64,000 bases of DNA from Rhodomicrobium sp. (GCA_021604665.1 BQJK01000004.1:1-64000); one strand, 5' to 3'; shown: positions 1 through 9,536, counted from the stretch's first letter. Translations and numbers: made by a program. The notes: generated by a model from the sequence alone, not told the origin.

Positions 1-1051
1 TCTGGATATCTCTGGTGAAACTGACATCGGCGCCAACGTTGCCGGTATCGCTGATGGCGATGCCTTCACAGTTGCCGTTGGCGATGGTTCAGCAACAACC
101 ATCACCATCGCAGATGGTGACGGCACAACTGAATTGCTCGCTAAACTGAACGCAGTTACAGACCTGACAGCTTCTGTCACAACAGATGGCTTTCTATCTG
201 TAACAGCTGCAGACGGCCAATCAGTCACCATTGCGGAAGGCACAAACACACCAGCCGCAGCCCTTGGTCTTACAGTTGGCACAACCGGTCTTGCCGGAGG
301 TGTTGGCGCTGCTGGTGATGACTTCAGCGTACAAGTTGGCTCTGCAACAGCAGTTACGATTGAGAATAATGGTAACTCTGAAGCAATTCTGGCTCAGCTG
401 AATGCGATTGATAATGTCTCTGCCTCTTTGACAGATGATGGTTATCTTGAAATTGAAGCCACAAACGGCGAAGCCCTCACCATCACAGATGGCACAGGCA
501 CACAAGCCGCTGACCTTGGCTTCACAGCTGGCACAGTAAACCCAACTGAAAACAATGACCGTACAGCCTTTGCCACCCAATTCAATGAGCTTCGCTCACA
601 GATTGACCAACTGGCAAATGACGCTAGCTACAACGGCATCAACCTTCTAGATGGTGACAGCCTGACAGTTACATTCAACGAAGACGCAACATCTTCATTG
701 TCAGTAACAGGTGTTAACTTCAACTCAAACGGCCTTGGTGTTGCCTCAGCTGTCAACACATTCCAGACAGATGGAGACATCAACGCTGCATTGACAGACC
801 TGAACACAGCAACAGACACATTACGGTCTCAAGCTTCTAAATTCGGCTCGAACCTCTCTGTAGTTGAAACACGCCAGGATTTCACAAAGAACCTGATCAA
901 CGTGCTTGAAACAGGTGCTGCGAACCTGACATTGGCTGACACCAACGAAGAAGGTGCGAACCTTCTGGCCTTGCAAACACGCCAGCAATTGTCATCAACA
1001 GCGCTATCACTAGCGTCTCAGGCTGACCAAAACGTACTTCGTCTCTTCTAA
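1..1051 (+). CDS. Flagellin, 5' end cut by window edge
   Basis: This is the C-terminal part of a flagellin, the filament subunit exported by the flagellar type III apparatus. The reading frame is open from base 2, so the TTG near 134 is internal and the true start lies before the window. What is visible is a central insert made of two tandem hook-IN-like units (Thr/Ala-rich, each with an LNA.....S...DG core), then the helical C-terminal D1/D0 region ending QNVLRLF. The last 70 residues differ from those of the next gene at only two positions. It uses GCT/GCA and ACA codons strongly, like the porin and ABC binding-protein genes here, which suggests high expression. A strong terminator follows. 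The family assignment is certain; which paralogue forms the main filament is inference. Confidence 0.95.
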   Translation, partial: LDISGETDIGANVAGIADGDAFTVAVGDGSATTITIADGDGTTELLAKLNAVTDLTASVTTDGFLSVTAADGQSVTIAEGTNTPAAALGLTVGTTGLAGGVGAAGDDFSVQVGSATAVTIENNGNSEAILAQLNAIDNVSASLTDDGYLEIEATNGEALTITDGTGTQAADLGFTAGTVNPTENNDRTAFATQFNELRSQIDQLANDASYNGINLLDGDSLTVTFNEDATSSLSVTGVNFNSNGLGVASAVNTFQTDGDINAALTDLNTATDTLRSQASKFGSNLSVVETRQDFTKNLINVLETGAANLTLADTNEEGANLLALQTRQQLSSTALSLASQADQNVLRLF

Positions 1052-1079
1052 ACTTAAGAAAAGACAAAAATTTATCCAA

Positions 1080-1108
1080 CGGGGCCTCTTTAGGGGCCCC
1101 GTTTTTTT
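1080..1108 (+). terminator. Rho-independent terminator of the first flagellin gene
   Basis: A 7-bp GC stem (CGGGGCC at 1080-1086 with GGCCCCG at 1095-1101) is followed directly by seven T. It lies 28 bases after the flagellin stop codon and separates the two flagellin genes into distinct transcripts. Confidence 0.9.
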
Positions 1109-1232
1109 ATTATTTACATCTGGTTAACCAAATCACTTTAGCTTCAAAGAATGGTATTTGTCTTGTTGTGTATTTTAAGGAGTTTTGTTCGCGTAGAGGA
1201 AAAAATTTAATAGAAAAGAAAAGGTAAGTGTT

Positions 1233-2663
1233 ATGGCTTCCGATATAACACTGTCTAGTGCAGTACGCTCCAATCTTCTGGCTCTCCAGAACACAGCTGA
1301 CCTGCTCGGCAAGACACAAGAGAGACTGGCAACAGGTCTCAAGGTCAATAGCGCACTAGATGATCCAACTGCATTCTTCACAGCATCCTCACTAAATGGC
1401 CGTGCAAACGACCTCTCTCGCCTACAAGATTTTGTCGGCAACGCTGTCCAAACAATTAAAGCCGCAGATGAAGGCATCTCCGCGATCACCAAATTGGTTG
1501 AAAGCGCCGAGGCAACCGCGCGCCAGGCCTTGCAATCCGCTGGCAACATCGCCGTTTCAACCGGCACAACCGATATCGCCGCACCAGCTGACGATGCCGT
1601 GGTCACCGGCAATGTAGATATTGATGGCCAAACAGACATCGGCGCCAATGTCGCTGGCCTCGCAGATAATGACACTTTCACAATTGCTGTCGGTGATGCC
1701 ACTGCCACCACCATCACCATTAATGATGGCGATGGCACCGCGGAACTTTTATCTCAATTAAACGCCGTAACTGGTTTAGAAGCCTCAATAACAGATGATG
1801 GCTTCCTCTCAGTCACCGCAGCCGATGGCAAAGCAATCACCATTACCGAAGGCACCAATACACCAGCCGCCGCCCTTGGCCTGACCGTTGGCACAACAGG
1901 TTTAGCAGGCGGTATTGGCGCTATCGGAGATGACTTCACAGTTCAAATTGGCACCGCCACAGCCGTTACCATCGAGAATGATGGCAACCAGGAATCAATC
2001 TTGGCCCAGCTGAACGCCATTGATAACGTCTCCGCCTTCCTCACGAATGATGGCTTTCTCGCCATCGAGGCCAGAAATGGTGAAGATCTAGTTATCACAG
2101 ATGGCACTGGCACGCTCGCCGCAGATTACGGCCTGACAACCGGCACAATAGCCGCCGCAGAAAATACAGACCGCGCCGCCTTTGCCGCTCAGTTCAACGA
2201 ATTACGCCAGCAAATTGACCAACTCGCCGTTGATGCCAGCTTCAACGGCATTAATCTACTTGATGGTGACAACCTCACGGTTACCTTCAATGAAGATTCA
2301 ACTTCAAGCCTAAGCATCACAGGTGTTCGCTTCAATTCAAATGGCCTCGGCATCTCAAGCTCGGTTGATACTTTCCAAACAGATGGCAATATCAACACAG
2401 CGCTGGCTGACCTAAAAGGCGCCCAAGACACATTGCGTGCCCAGGCCTCTAAATTTGGCTCAAACCTCTCAGTGGTGGAAACAAGACAAGACTTCACCAA
2501 AAAACTGATCAATGTGCTCGAGACCGGCGCTGCCAATCTCACCCTGGCAGATACCAATGAAGAAGGTGCAAACCTTTTGGCTTTACAAACCCGCCAGCAA
2601 CTCTCCTCAACAGCACTATCACTGGCCTCACAAGCAGACCAAAACGTGCTGCAGCTCTTCTAG
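1233..2663 (+). CDS. Flagellin, complete paralogue
   Basis: A 476-residue flagellin. Residues about 1-110 form the N-terminal D0/D1 helices (SSAVRSNLLALQNTADLL, QERLATGLKVNSALDDP). About 140-305 is an insert of two related hook-IN-like units, and about 310-476 is the C-terminal D1/D0 region. The insert explains the length, well above the roughly 270-300 residues of simple alphaproteobacterial flagellins. The ATG at 1233 is preceded by AAGG at 1221-1224. The gene is a tandem paralogue of the partial gene upstream, nearly identical in protein over the C-terminus but with many synonymous differences, so the duplication is old and under purifying selection. It has its own terminator. Downstream flbT and flaF probably adjust its translation and export. 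Confidence 0.95.
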   Translation: MASDITLSSAVRSNLLALQNTADLLGKTQERLATGLKVNSALDDPTAFFTASSLNGRANDLSRLQDFVGNAVQTIKAADEGISAITKLVESAEATARQALQSAGNIAVSTGTTDIAAPADDAVVTGNVDIDGQTDIGANVAGLADNDTFTIAVGDATATTITINDGDGTAELLSQLNAVTGLEASITDDGFLSVTAADGKAITITEGTNTPAAALGLTVGTTGLAGGIGAIGDDFTVQIGTATAVTIENDGNQESILAQLNAIDNVSAFLTNDGFLAIEARNGEDLVITDGTGTLAADYGLTTGTIAAAENTDRAAFAAQFNELRQQIDQLAVDASFNGINLLDGDNLTVTFNEDSTSSLSITGVRFNSNGLGISSSVDTFQTDGNINTALADLKGAQDTLRAQASKFGSNLSVVETRQDFTKKLINVLETGAANLTLADTNEEGANLLALQTRQQLSSTALSLASQADQNVLQLF

Positions 2664-2688
2664 GGCCTTAAAAACAAGGAATCGCAGA

Positions 2689-2717
2689 AAAGGGGCTAAA
2701 TCTTTAGCCCCTTTTTC
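2689..2717 (+). terminator. Rho-independent terminator of the second flagellin gene
   Basis: A 12-bp perfect inverted repeat (2689-2700 with 2703-2714) flanked by A and T runs ends the transcript about 30 bases after the stop codon. The A/T symmetry would also allow function on the opposite strand. Confidence 0.88.
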
Positions 2718-2892
2718 TTTGCTATTTTTTCTCCAGGCTAACCCATTCCCCAGTACTAACTCATTCATTCGCTGGTCATAAGGTTGGTATGGCCAAGCCT
2801 TAAGTTGCCCCATACACTGGCCAAAAGAATAATATCGCGGCAATCAAAACTGTCATGACAATAAAAACCAACCAGCAATGAACGGAGAAATA

Positions 2893-3303
2893 ATGTCCAA
2901 TTCAAATATTAAAGGCAGCTGCCAATGTGGTGGAGCGAGTTATGAAAGCACAGCTGACCCCGTATTCTCCGCCCATTGCCATTGCAACCACTGCAAAAAA
3001 ACAACTGGTGCCGGTCACCTAAGCGCGATTTGTGTGCCGCAGCAAAGCTTCACCCTTCAGGGAAAAACCACAATATTTGAAACCACTGGAGACAGCGGCA
3101 ACGTCATCCAGCGTCACTTCTGCCCGACATGCGGTTCTAACATTTTCATTGCAAATGAAGCGTTGGAATTAGTTTTCGTAATGGCCGGCACATTGGAAGA
3201 TGTTGAAGTTTTCAAACCTGAACTGGAAGTCTTCTGCATGCATAAAGCCAGCTGGGATCAAACAAACCCTGAACTGCAAAGCTTTGATAAAATGCCAGAT
3301 TGA
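2893..3303 (+). CDS. GFA/CENP-V family zinc protein
   Basis: A 136-residue protein of the glutathione-dependent formaldehyde-activating (GFA, CENP-V) fold. The zinc ligands are visible in the usual order: CQCG near residue 10, CHCNHC near residue 29, and CPTCGS near residue 77. Family members bind two zinc ions; a few act on glutathione adducts, but most have no proven substrate, so no reaction is assigned. The start is placed at the ATG at 2893 rather than the one at 2878 because CGGAG at 2883-2887 sits 5 bases ahead of it. The gene stands alone between the flagellin genes and flbT and has no visible functional link to motility. Confidence 0.85.
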   Translation: MSNSNIKGSCQCGGASYESTADPVFSAHCHCNHCKKTTGAGHLSAICVPQQSFTLQGKTTIFETTGDSGNVIQRHFCPTCGSNIFIANEALELVFVMAGTLEDVEVFKPELEVFCMHKASWDQTNPELQSFDKMPD

Positions 3304-3358
3304 TTTTAATCCTTCAGTTGTGAACTGAACGATAAATCAAACTCAAATTACACAGATT

Positions 3359-3408
3359 GGCGGTTATAATTCCGCCAAATCAATCTAAATGGGGCCCAAA
3401 CGCCCCAT
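3359..3408. other. Two small hairpins between the GFA gene and flbT
   Basis: GGCGG/CCGCC (3359-3363 with 3372-3376) and ATGGGG/CCCCAT (3389-3394 with 3403-3408) could form successive hairpins. No T run follows, so they are at best weak terminators or leader structures. The remaining bases from 3409 to the flbT start contain no convincing ORF. Confidence 0.35.
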
Positions 3409-3561
3409 ATAGCCTTATCCTTTGCTTAACCCTCTCGATAAAAAGCCACGTAATAACCACCCCTCTCAGCCGAAACGGGGGAAGGTAAGGAATTTGTTAA
3501 ACTTGAGGAGCCTATAATTTAGGTATTCGCGCAAATGATTCGCTAGCGCATGGGGAGAACT

Positions 3562-3963
3562 ATGGCACTCAAGGTTGAGCTAAAACCTAATGAAAGAATT
3601 ATCATTGGTGACGCTGTCATAACCAATGATAACAGCCGTACACGTCTCTACATCGAAGGCAATTCACCGATCTTGCGAGAGAGAGATATTATTAGGCCAG
3701 AAGAAGCAAACAGCCCCTCAAAACGGCTCTACGTAATTTTGCAGCTTATGTACCTCTCCAAAGATCCGCGCGAACACCATAAAGCTTATTTTGATCTCGT
3801 ATCAGAAATCCAGTCTGCGGCACCAAGTACTGCGTCTTATTTTGATGCCATAAATCAGGAAATCCTGAACGACAGTTACTATAAGGCACTGAAAGAAGCA
3901 CAGAAATTGATCGCCTACGAAGAGGAACTTGTATCAAATGCACAAAGCACTGAATGCGTATGA
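3562..3963 (+). CDS. flbT: Flagellin synthesis repressor FlbT
   Basis: A 133-residue cytoplasmic protein beginning MALKVELKPNERIIIG, the hallmark N-terminus of FlbT. In Caulobacter FlbT binds flagellin mRNA leaders and lowers their stability or translation until the hook-basal body is complete; in some relatives it acts as an activator. The start at 3562 is chosen because GGGGAGA at 3552-3558 lies just upstream; an earlier in-frame ATG at 3550 would overlap that site. Its 3' end overlaps flaF by 26 bases, so the two are translationally linked. Its targets here are presumably the two flagellin genes at the start of the window. Length and sequence are typical of the family. Confidence 0.93.
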   Translation: MALKVELKPNERIIIGDAVITNDNSRTRLYIEGNSPILRERDIIRPEEANSPSKRLYVILQLMYLSKDPREHHKAYFDLVSEIQSAAPSTASYFDAINQEILNDSYYKALKEAQKLIAYEEELVSNAQSTECV

Positions 3964-4312
3964 GCAAAATGCCAAAGTCACCCAGTCGCCGCGCGAACTG
4001 GAGGCATCCCTGCTTTTGAAAGCAGCTTCACAGCTACAGTATATTACAGATAACTGGCGTGATAATTGGGGTAAGGAAAATAACGAATTCCTGACGGCCC
4101 TTTATTACAACCGCCGTTTATGGAGCGTTCTTCTTGGCTCAATTGCTGGTCAGGAAAATCCTCTACCAATCGAGATTAAAAACAATGTCGCCTCACTCGG
4201 TGCATTTGTTCTCCGCCACACAATCAGCGTGCAAGCTTATCCCGCCCCTGAAAAACTGAAAGTCCTGATCAATATAAACAGAGAGCTGGCAGCTGGCCTC
4301 AACGCCAACTAA
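3938..4312 (+). CDS. flaF: Flagellin biosynthesis regulator FlaF
   Basis: A 124-residue FlaF-family protein (start MHKALNAYEQNAKVTQ, with the family's Arg-Glu-rich first helix and the W/L pattern in the middle). FlaF is needed for flagellin translation or secretion and counteracts FlbT; in Caulobacter it associates with flagellin. The ATG at 3938 lies inside flbT, an overlap usual for this pair, and is preferred to an in-frame TTG at 3929. A strong terminator follows at 4421. No unusual residues are apparent. Confidence 0.9.
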   Translation: MHKALNAYEQNAKVTQSPRELEASLLLKAASQLQYITDNWRDNWGKENNEFLTALYYNRRLWSVLLGSIAGQENPLPIEIKNNVASLGAFVLRHTISVQAYPAPEKLKVLININRELAAGLNAN

Positions 4313-4420
4313 ACGCCAGCCCCTCTCGAGACAGCAAACCCTCTAAAGAGCTTATTTTGCTCTCACTACACTTCACGTGAATATCCATCTGAGGATGTAT
4401 AAATTTTACTACCCCCAAAT

Positions 4421-4453
4421 AAAAAGGCGGCTCACTGATGAGCCGCCTTTTTT
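4421..4453. terminator. Bidirectional terminator between flaF and the bactofilin gene
   Basis: A 12-bp stem (AAAGGCGGCTCA at 4423-4434 with its complement at 4439-4450), a CTGA loop, and flanking A5 and T6 runs. It sits between the convergent flaF and bactofilin genes and can serve both. Confidence 0.92.
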
Positions 4454-4537
4454 ATGCGATTAATAATCTAAGCTAGCTATAAAATTTGGCCCTCAAAAAA
4501 GAGCACAAATGACTAGCGGCCACAGCCTTGAAAGCTG

Positions 4538-5041
4538 CTATTCAGCAGCTTGGGCATGCGGAGCATTATCGTTACCGATAGGCGCTTTCTTAGCTGATTC
4601 AGCAATCTTGCGGCCTTCTTCAGCACCGGTCACCCATTTCAAACGGCCATCATACTGTGTGCCCATCTCAATACCGATGCCCTGATGAAAAATATCACCT
4701 TCAACAAAAGCAGTTGAATGCAACATAACACTTCTGCCATGCACAGTGCCTTCAACCCGGCCATGAACTTTAACTTCTTCAGCAGAAATATTGCCTGAGA
4801 TCGCCCCATCATTTTCAACAATCAGAGATGTGCAATTCATATCTCCGATGATCGTGCCTTCAAGACGCACGATACCGTCAGATTCAACATTACCATGAAT
4901 GGTCAGGTCATTACTGATCACGGTTTCACGTGCGTTATTGGTTGTCCGGGCCGCTGGCTCCGGTGCTACCGCACGTTCTGTTGTCTCTGGTTTATGTGAA
5001 GGGGTTTTTGAACTTAATGAATCTGAATTACGCGTAAACAT
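4538..5041 (-). CDS. Bactofilin family cytoskeletal protein
   Basis: A 167-residue bactofilin. Residues about 45-140 form the polymerising right-handed beta-helix core with short repeating units (DLTIHGNVESDG, EVKVHGRVEGTV, with further Gly/Asp turns). The N-terminal 40 residues and the Ala-rich tail are disordered, as is usual. Bactofilins assemble without nucleotide into membrane-associated filaments that position cell-wall enzymes or stalk and flagellar machinery. There is no adjacent M23 peptidase, which many bactofilin genes have, so the specific job here is open. It is transcribed convergently to flaF and shares the terminator at 4421. Confidence 0.9.
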   Translation of the reverse strand: MFTRNSDSLSSKTPSHKPETTERAVAPEPAARTTNNARETVISNDLTIHGNVESDGIVRLEGTIIGDMNCTSLIVENDGAISGNISAEEVKVHGRVEGTVHGRSVMLHSTAFVEGDIFHQGIGIEMGTQYDGRLKWVTGAEEGRKIAESAKKAPIGNDNAPHAQAAE

Positions 5042-5811
5042 TTACTCTATCCTCTCTTGTGAAGATGCGAAGAATTTTCCCGAATCGCACCATCACCAGC
5101 CCACAAAATTTACACCACCGGATCATCTGCATGAAACGTGGCGCCATTAAGACTAATGCGGCCCTCTATCAAGAATTCATGCCCAACTAGATCTTAATGA
5201 TACTCAGCTTTCATCGTTAAAAATAAAGCATCACCGTTAATGAAATGACAACAATCGCCTCAGAGATAGTCGTAAATTAAAATTTTTCGCAGCCCCTCCT
5301 CTCCAGCATTTAAGCGGCTGATAAATGCCGGCCTCTGACCAGACAAAAGGCTCTTCGCAATTGCAGGATCGTAATTAGCATCATAAAATTACCCAATTAA
5401 GCTGTTGTTTTTAATCGTATTTAACCTAACCTACCTCCGCCCTTCTACACAGTCAGATAAAACAACGGCTCAAGCCGTCACCCCATAAGCCTAATCCCCT
5501 ATGGCCAGTAAAAACCACAGATACGCCCCCTTAAAAGCGAAAGAGATCTGGCCAAAAACAGTTAACACTTGTTAAGAAAGAGCCATGAACAATTCACAGG
5601 CTAAAATAAGCAAAGGCCAATGGGACATAAAAGGTGTCTTTTAAAGCTGGCCTTTTAAACCTAGTCACAGAGCCTCTTATCAATTGGCAGTTAGTAAAGC
5701 CAACAAATGAAGCGAGCAGGCTGCACCAAACCGAAAAGCATGAGAGTTCAGTAAGCAGGCTATAAACGCCGCGCGACAAGCCAAACAAGTCAGCAACCCA
5801 AGTCAGCAACC
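5042..5811. other. Gene-free stretch between the bactofilin gene and purT
   Basis: About 770 bases without a convincing ORF. It should hold the bactofilin promoter on the left and the purT promoter on the right. I see paired TTAA words (5562-5565 and 5572-5575) but with a 6-base spacer, and a tandem 13-bp duplication just before purT. The ORFs here have no plausible codon pattern. Confidence 0.5.
5786..5811. repeat. 13-bp tandem duplication abutting the purT start
   Basis: CAAGTCAGCAACC occurs twice without a gap (5786-5798 and 5799-5811), ending directly at the purT ATG. It occupies the place where a ribosome binding site would be, and neither copy contains a good one. Confidence 0.9.
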
Positions 5812-7032
5812 ATGGAACCTAAATCAATGAGAATAGGCACCCCGCTTAGCCCTAACGCCACCAAAGTCATGCTCCTCGGCTGCGGCGAGCTTGGTAAAGA
5901 AGTCATCATCGCCCTGCAGCGCCTTGGTGTTGAAGTCATCGGGGTGGACCGTTATGAAAACGCCCCCGGCCATCAGGTTGCTCACCGCACTCACGTTATT
6001 GATATGACAGACGCAACAGCCCTCCGCCATCTGGTCGAGCATGTCCGGCCAGATATCATCGTGCCAGAAATTGAGGCCATCGCCACAGATGAGCTTGTGC
6101 GCATAGAAAAGGATGGGCTGTCAGAGGTGATCCCAACCGCCAGAGCCGTCAATCTCACCATGAACCGCGAAGGCATCCGCCGCCTGGCAGCAGAAGAGCT
6201 TGGCCTGCCGACCTCTAAATATGTTTTTATTTCATCACTGGAAGAGCTTGAAGCCGCCATAGAGCACACTGGCCTACCTGCCATTGTCAAACCTGTTATG
6301 TCTTCATCCGGTAAAGGCCAGTCAGAAATCTCTCACCCGAATGACTGCGCCAAAGCCTTTGACTATGCCCAAAAGGGCGCCCGCGTCAGAGGCGCCCGCA
6401 TGATCGTCGAAGAAAAAATCAACTTTGATTATGAAATCACTCTGCTGACAGTGCGCGCCAAAAACAGCAATGGCGAAACCGACACCCACTTCTGCGCCCC
6501 CATAGGCCATCGCCAGCAACAAGGTGATTATGTAGAAAGCTGGCAACCTCAAAAAATGACCGCCACAGCCCTTAAAAACGCCACCCACATCGCCAAAAAC
6601 ATCACCACAGCCCTTGGTGGGCGCGGCCTGTTTGGCGTCGAGCTATTTGTAAAAGGGGATGATGTCTGGTTCTCTGAAGTCAGCCCCCGCCCCCATGATA
6701 CTGGTCTAGTCACCCTGGCCACCCAGCGCCTAAACGAATTTGAGCTACACGCCAGAGCTATTCTCGGCCTTCCCGTTTCCACAAAACTGGAAAGCCCCGG
6801 CGCCAGCGCCGTTATTTACGGCGAATATAATGAAGCCGCCATCAGTTTTGATAATCTGGATGAAGCTCTCTCAATTGAAGGGACAGACCTCAGACTATTC
6901 GGCAAACCAGAAAGTTTCGAGCGCCGCCGTATGGGCGTTGCCGTCGCCATCGGTGAAAACGCAGAAGAAGCCAGAGCCAGAGCAGATGACGCCGCCAAAT
7001 GCGTCAAACCCGTCAGCCATCTACTCGATTAA
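5812..7032 (+). CDS. purT: Formate-dependent GAR transformylase PurT
   Basis: A 406-residue ATP-grasp enzyme that makes formylglycinamide ribonucleotide from GAR, formate and ATP, the folate-independent form of the third step of purine synthesis. Visible are the N-terminal phosphate-binding segment ([10 protein letters not shown] near residue 22), the ATP-grasp segment ([12 protein letters not shown] near residue 161), and the metal-binding segment ([12 protein letters not shown] near residue 285). Length and domain order are normal. The start region is odd: the ATG at 5812 directly follows a tandem 13-bp duplication and has no recognisable Shine-Dalgarno sequence; an in-frame ATG at 5827 is no better. 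ruvX follows 24 bases downstream. Confidence 0.95.
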   Translation: MEPKSMRIGTPLSPNATKVMLLGCGELGKEVIIALQRLGVEVIGVDRYENAPGHQVAHRTHVIDMTDATALRHLVEHVRPDIIVPEIEAIATDELVRIEKDGLSEVIPTARAVNLTMNREGIRRLAAEELGLPTSKYVFISSLEELEAAIEHTGLPAIVKPVMSSSGKGQSEISHPNDCAKAFDYAQKGARVRGARMIVEEKINFDYEITLLTVRAKNSNGETDTHFCAPIGHRQQQGDYVESWQPQKMTATALKNATHIAKNITTALGGRGLFGVELFVKGDDVWFSEVSPRPHDTGLVTLATQRLNEFELHARAILGLPVSTKLESPGASAVIYGEYNEAAISFDNLDEALSIEGTDLRLFGKPESFERRRMGVAVAIGENAEEARARADDAAKCVKPVSHLLD

Positions 7033-7056
7033 CCCGACCGCTTCTGAAAGCATAGC

Positions 7057-7611
7057 ATGAGCAAAACTGAAATACCCCTGAACGCCTTCGCCAGGTTAAA
7101 TCAAACAACAGGCCGCCTTATGGGGCTGGATCTTGGCACTAAAACCATTGGTATCGCCATATCAGATAGTCTCCAGAGCATTTCTACCGGTCTGGAGACC
7201 ATTAAACGTACAAAGTTCAAAGCCGATAGCGCCCGCCTGCAGGAAATCATTGAAGAGCAGCAAATAATCGCCCTCATCCTGGGTTTACCGCTGAATATGG
7301 ATGGTAGCGAAGGCCCACGCGCTCAATCAACCCGCGCATTTGCCCGCAATGTCAGCGCTAACATTTCACTCCCCCTCATTTTTTGGGATGAACGCCTTTC
7401 AACCGTTGCCGCAGAACGCGCACTAATTGAAGCAGATAGCAGCCGCAAACGCCGCAAGGAAGTCATCGACAAAATGGCCGCCACCATCATCTTACAAGGG
7501 GCGCTAGATAGGCTACAATATATTCGCAATCATGATGACAGCGCAGAGGAAGCAGAAACCGCAAGCCAGAGCGCCATCAGCTTAAACAGCGAGCCCAAAA
7601 GTGATGACTGA
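7057..7611 (+). CDS. ruvX: Putative pre-16S rRNA nuclease / Holliday junction resolvase RuvX
   Basis: A 184-residue YqgF/RuvX protein with an RNase H-like fold. The catalytic acidic residues are visible in MGLDLGTKTIGIA near residue 22, in FWDERLST near residue 109 and in the conserved D..AA helix near residue 139. YqgF matures the 5' end of 16S rRNA; a recombination role has also been proposed. The C-terminal 30 residues are an acidic Ser/Glu-rich extension. The gene lies close behind purT and overlaps the next gene by a few bases, so the three are probably cotranscribed. In many alphaproteobacteria this gene neighbours pyrB, as it nearly does here. Confidence 0.92.
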   Translation: MSKTEIPLNAFARLNQTTGRLMGLDLGTKTIGIAISDSLQSISTGLETIKRTKFKADSARLQEIIEEQQIIALILGLPLNMDGSEGPRAQSTRAFARNVSANISLPLIFWDERLSTVAAERALIEADSSRKRRKEVIDKMAATIILQGALDRLQYIRNHDDSAEEAETASQSAISLNSEPKSDD

Positions 7612-8284
7612 ACTCACCACAGCTGACATTATCGCCCTGTTATTTTTCATCATCGCCAGTATGACCTATGGCTGGATGACCCGCCACGGCCCCTTAAAAT
7701 CCAAGAACATCGCCGCCGGCGTTTACCGCGAGAGAGAACGCTGGATAGAGACCATGATCCACCGTGAACAGCGCATGGTGGATCTCATCATCCTAACCGG
7801 CCTCAGCCAGGGCAATGCCTTTTTTGCCTCCACAGCCATAGTAATAGTTGGTGCCTTGGCCGCAGCCCTCAGCACAAACACCGGGTTCGATAGCCTGCTG
7901 GCCGAACTGCCCTTTTCAACACCAACGCCGCCCGCCCTGCTTCACATCAAGCTGATCTTCATCATGATCATCTTTTTTATCGCATTTTTTAGATTTGCCT
8001 GGGCCTTCCGCCTCACCCATTACACATCCATAATGATGGGAGCTCTCCCGATATTGAATGACGATAATTTGGAAGAATGCCGCAACTACGGCAAAAGGCT
8101 GGTCTCTCTCTCCACCCTGGCGGGGGAGCATTCAAATGGCGGGCTACACACCTATTATTATGGCATTGCCGCCTGCGGCTGGTTTCTTAGCCCCTATATT
8201 TTCATGGCCGCAACCACCATCATTCTACTTGTGCTCTACCGCCGCGAGCATCATTCCAAAGGGCATGCAATAATTACCACATAA
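7604..8284 (+). CDS. DUF599 family membrane protein
   Basis: A protein of about 226 residues with four predicted membrane segments (about 8-22, 70-90, 110-130 and 190-215), matching the DUF599 family. Family features are the YGWMTRHGP motif after the first helix and an RFAWAFR....Y segment in the middle. No activity is known. The start is either the GTG at 7601 or the ATG at 7604, both inside the end of ruvX, so translation is probably coupled. DUF599 genes commonly sit between ruvX and pyrB in alphaproteobacteria, which fits this context. Confidence 0.85.
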   Translation: MTELTTADIIALLFFIIASMTYGWMTRHGPLKSKNIAAGVYRERERWIETMIHREQRMVDLIILTGLSQGNAFFASTAIVIVGALAAALSTNTGFDSLLAELPFSTPTPPALLHIKLIFIMIIFFIAFFRFAWAFRLTHYTSIMMGALPILNDDNLEECRNYGKRLVSLSTLAGEHSNGGLHTYYYGIAACGWFLSPYIFMAATTIILLVLYRREHHSKGHAIITT

Positions 8285-8569
8285 AGAACACCCAAATCTG
8301 TTGATATATCAGAGCTGCTATACTGGTGACTGATCGCTGATACAGCCGCTAAAGCTTTTGCCTCTGAAATGAGCCCCGAAAAAAGAAGAAAGAATAAAGT
8401 GGACAGAAAAATAGGGGCAAAAATTGCAGTCTGCCCGCGGCAAAAAACCACTTAGCTCAAAAATACAATGCAAAGCGCGCTATTTTGGTAACCATGTAAA
8501 GGTTTCTGCGGCACTGCGGCATTTCTATACTTGAGCTGAAGCCAATTACAAATTATAGAACTGGTTTTA

Positions 8570-9535
8570 ATGAGCACACAAAAAAAATCAAAAAAATCAA
8601 TCTTTCCGCACCGGCATCTCTTATCGGCAGATGACCTGAAAGCGGATGAGATCACCTATCTGTTGGATCTGGCAGATAACTTCGCCAAACTAAACCGCAA
8701 GGCCGCGAAAAAACAGGATACCCTGCGCGGCCGCACCCAAATCAATCTGTTCTTTGAAAGTTCCACCCGCACGCAAAGCTCCTTCGAGCTGGCAGGCAAG
8801 CGCCTTGGCGCAGATGTCATGAACATGTCGGTTAAATCATCATCAATCTCCAAGGGCGAAACCCTGGTAGATACCGCCATGACCCTGAACGCCATGCGGC
8901 CAGATATTCTGGTCGTTCGTCATAGTGCCGCCGGTGCCGTGGAGCTGCTGAGCCAAAAGGTTGATTGCTCGGTAATTAACGCCGGCGATGGTAGCCACCA
9001 GCACCCAACCCAGGCCCTGCTGGATGCCCTCACAATACGCCGCAACAAAGGCAAGCTGGCCCGGCTAACAATCGCCATTTGCGGCGATATTCTCCACTCC
9101 AGAGTTGCCCGCTCCAATATAAGCCTCCTGAACACCATGGGGGCCAGGGTCCGCATTGTGGCGCCGTCAACCCTGCTACCAGCCAATCCTGAACGCCTCG
9201 GCGTTGAAGTTTTCACAACAATGAAAGAAGGCCTCGAAGGCGCAGACATCGTCATGATGCTCCGCCTGCAAAAAGAGCGCATGTCCGGCAGCTTCATCCC
9301 CTCAACCCGCGAATATTTTCACTTTTTTGGCCTCGACCATGAAAAAATCAGCTACGCCAAACCAGATGTGCTGATCATGCATCCAGGCCCGATGAACCGC
9401 GGCGTTGAAATAGACGCCACCCTCGCAGATGACCCGCGCAGCGTTATCCGTGAACAGGTCGAAATGGGAGTGGCCGTCAGAATGGCAATCCTCGAGGCGC
9501 TCTCTCAACATTTACCAAAATCATGCGAGCAATAA
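8570..9535 (+). CDS. pyrB: Aspartate carbamoyltransferase catalytic subunit
   Basis: A 321-residue aspartate transcarbamoylase that joins carbamoyl phosphate and aspartate in the second step of pyrimidine synthesis. The carbamoyl-phosphate loop [13 protein letters not shown] is near residue 60, [11 protein letters not shown] near residue 145, and the C-terminal [12 protein letters not shown] near residue 267. No pyrI regulatory subunit is nearby. Instead it is followed after one base by a dihydroorotase homologue lacking catalytic residues, the arrangement of class A-type enzymes in which the pseudo-dihydroorotase supports PyrB assembly. The ATG at 8570 gives a lysine-rich N-terminus (STQKKSKKS) slightly longer than usual. 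Confidence 0.96.
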   Translation: MSTQKKSKKSIFPHRHLLSADDLKADEITYLLDLADNFAKLNRKAAKKQDTLRGRTQINLFFESSTRTQSSFELAGKRLGADVMNMSVKSSSISKGETLVDTAMTLNAMRPDILVVRHSAAGAVELLSQKVDCSVINAGDGSHQHPTQALLDALTIRRNKGKLARLTIAICGDILHSRVARSNISLLNTMGARVRIVAPSTLLPANPERLGVEVFTTMKEGLEGADIVMMLRLQKERMSGSFIPSTREYFHFFGLDHEKISYAKPDVLIMHPGPMNRGVEIDATLADDPRSVIREQVEMGVAVRMAILEALSQHLPKSCEQ

Positions 9536-9536
9536 A

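Noticed and set aside
1109-1232. Sigma-54 or flagellar sigma promoter ahead of the second flagellin gene
   Set aside because: No match to TGGCAC-N5-TTGC or to the sigma-28 pattern good enough to report.
5562-5575. Paired TTAA words considered as a CtrA box
   Set aside because: The spacer is 6 bases, not the canonical 7, and AT-rich spacers produce such pairs by chance.
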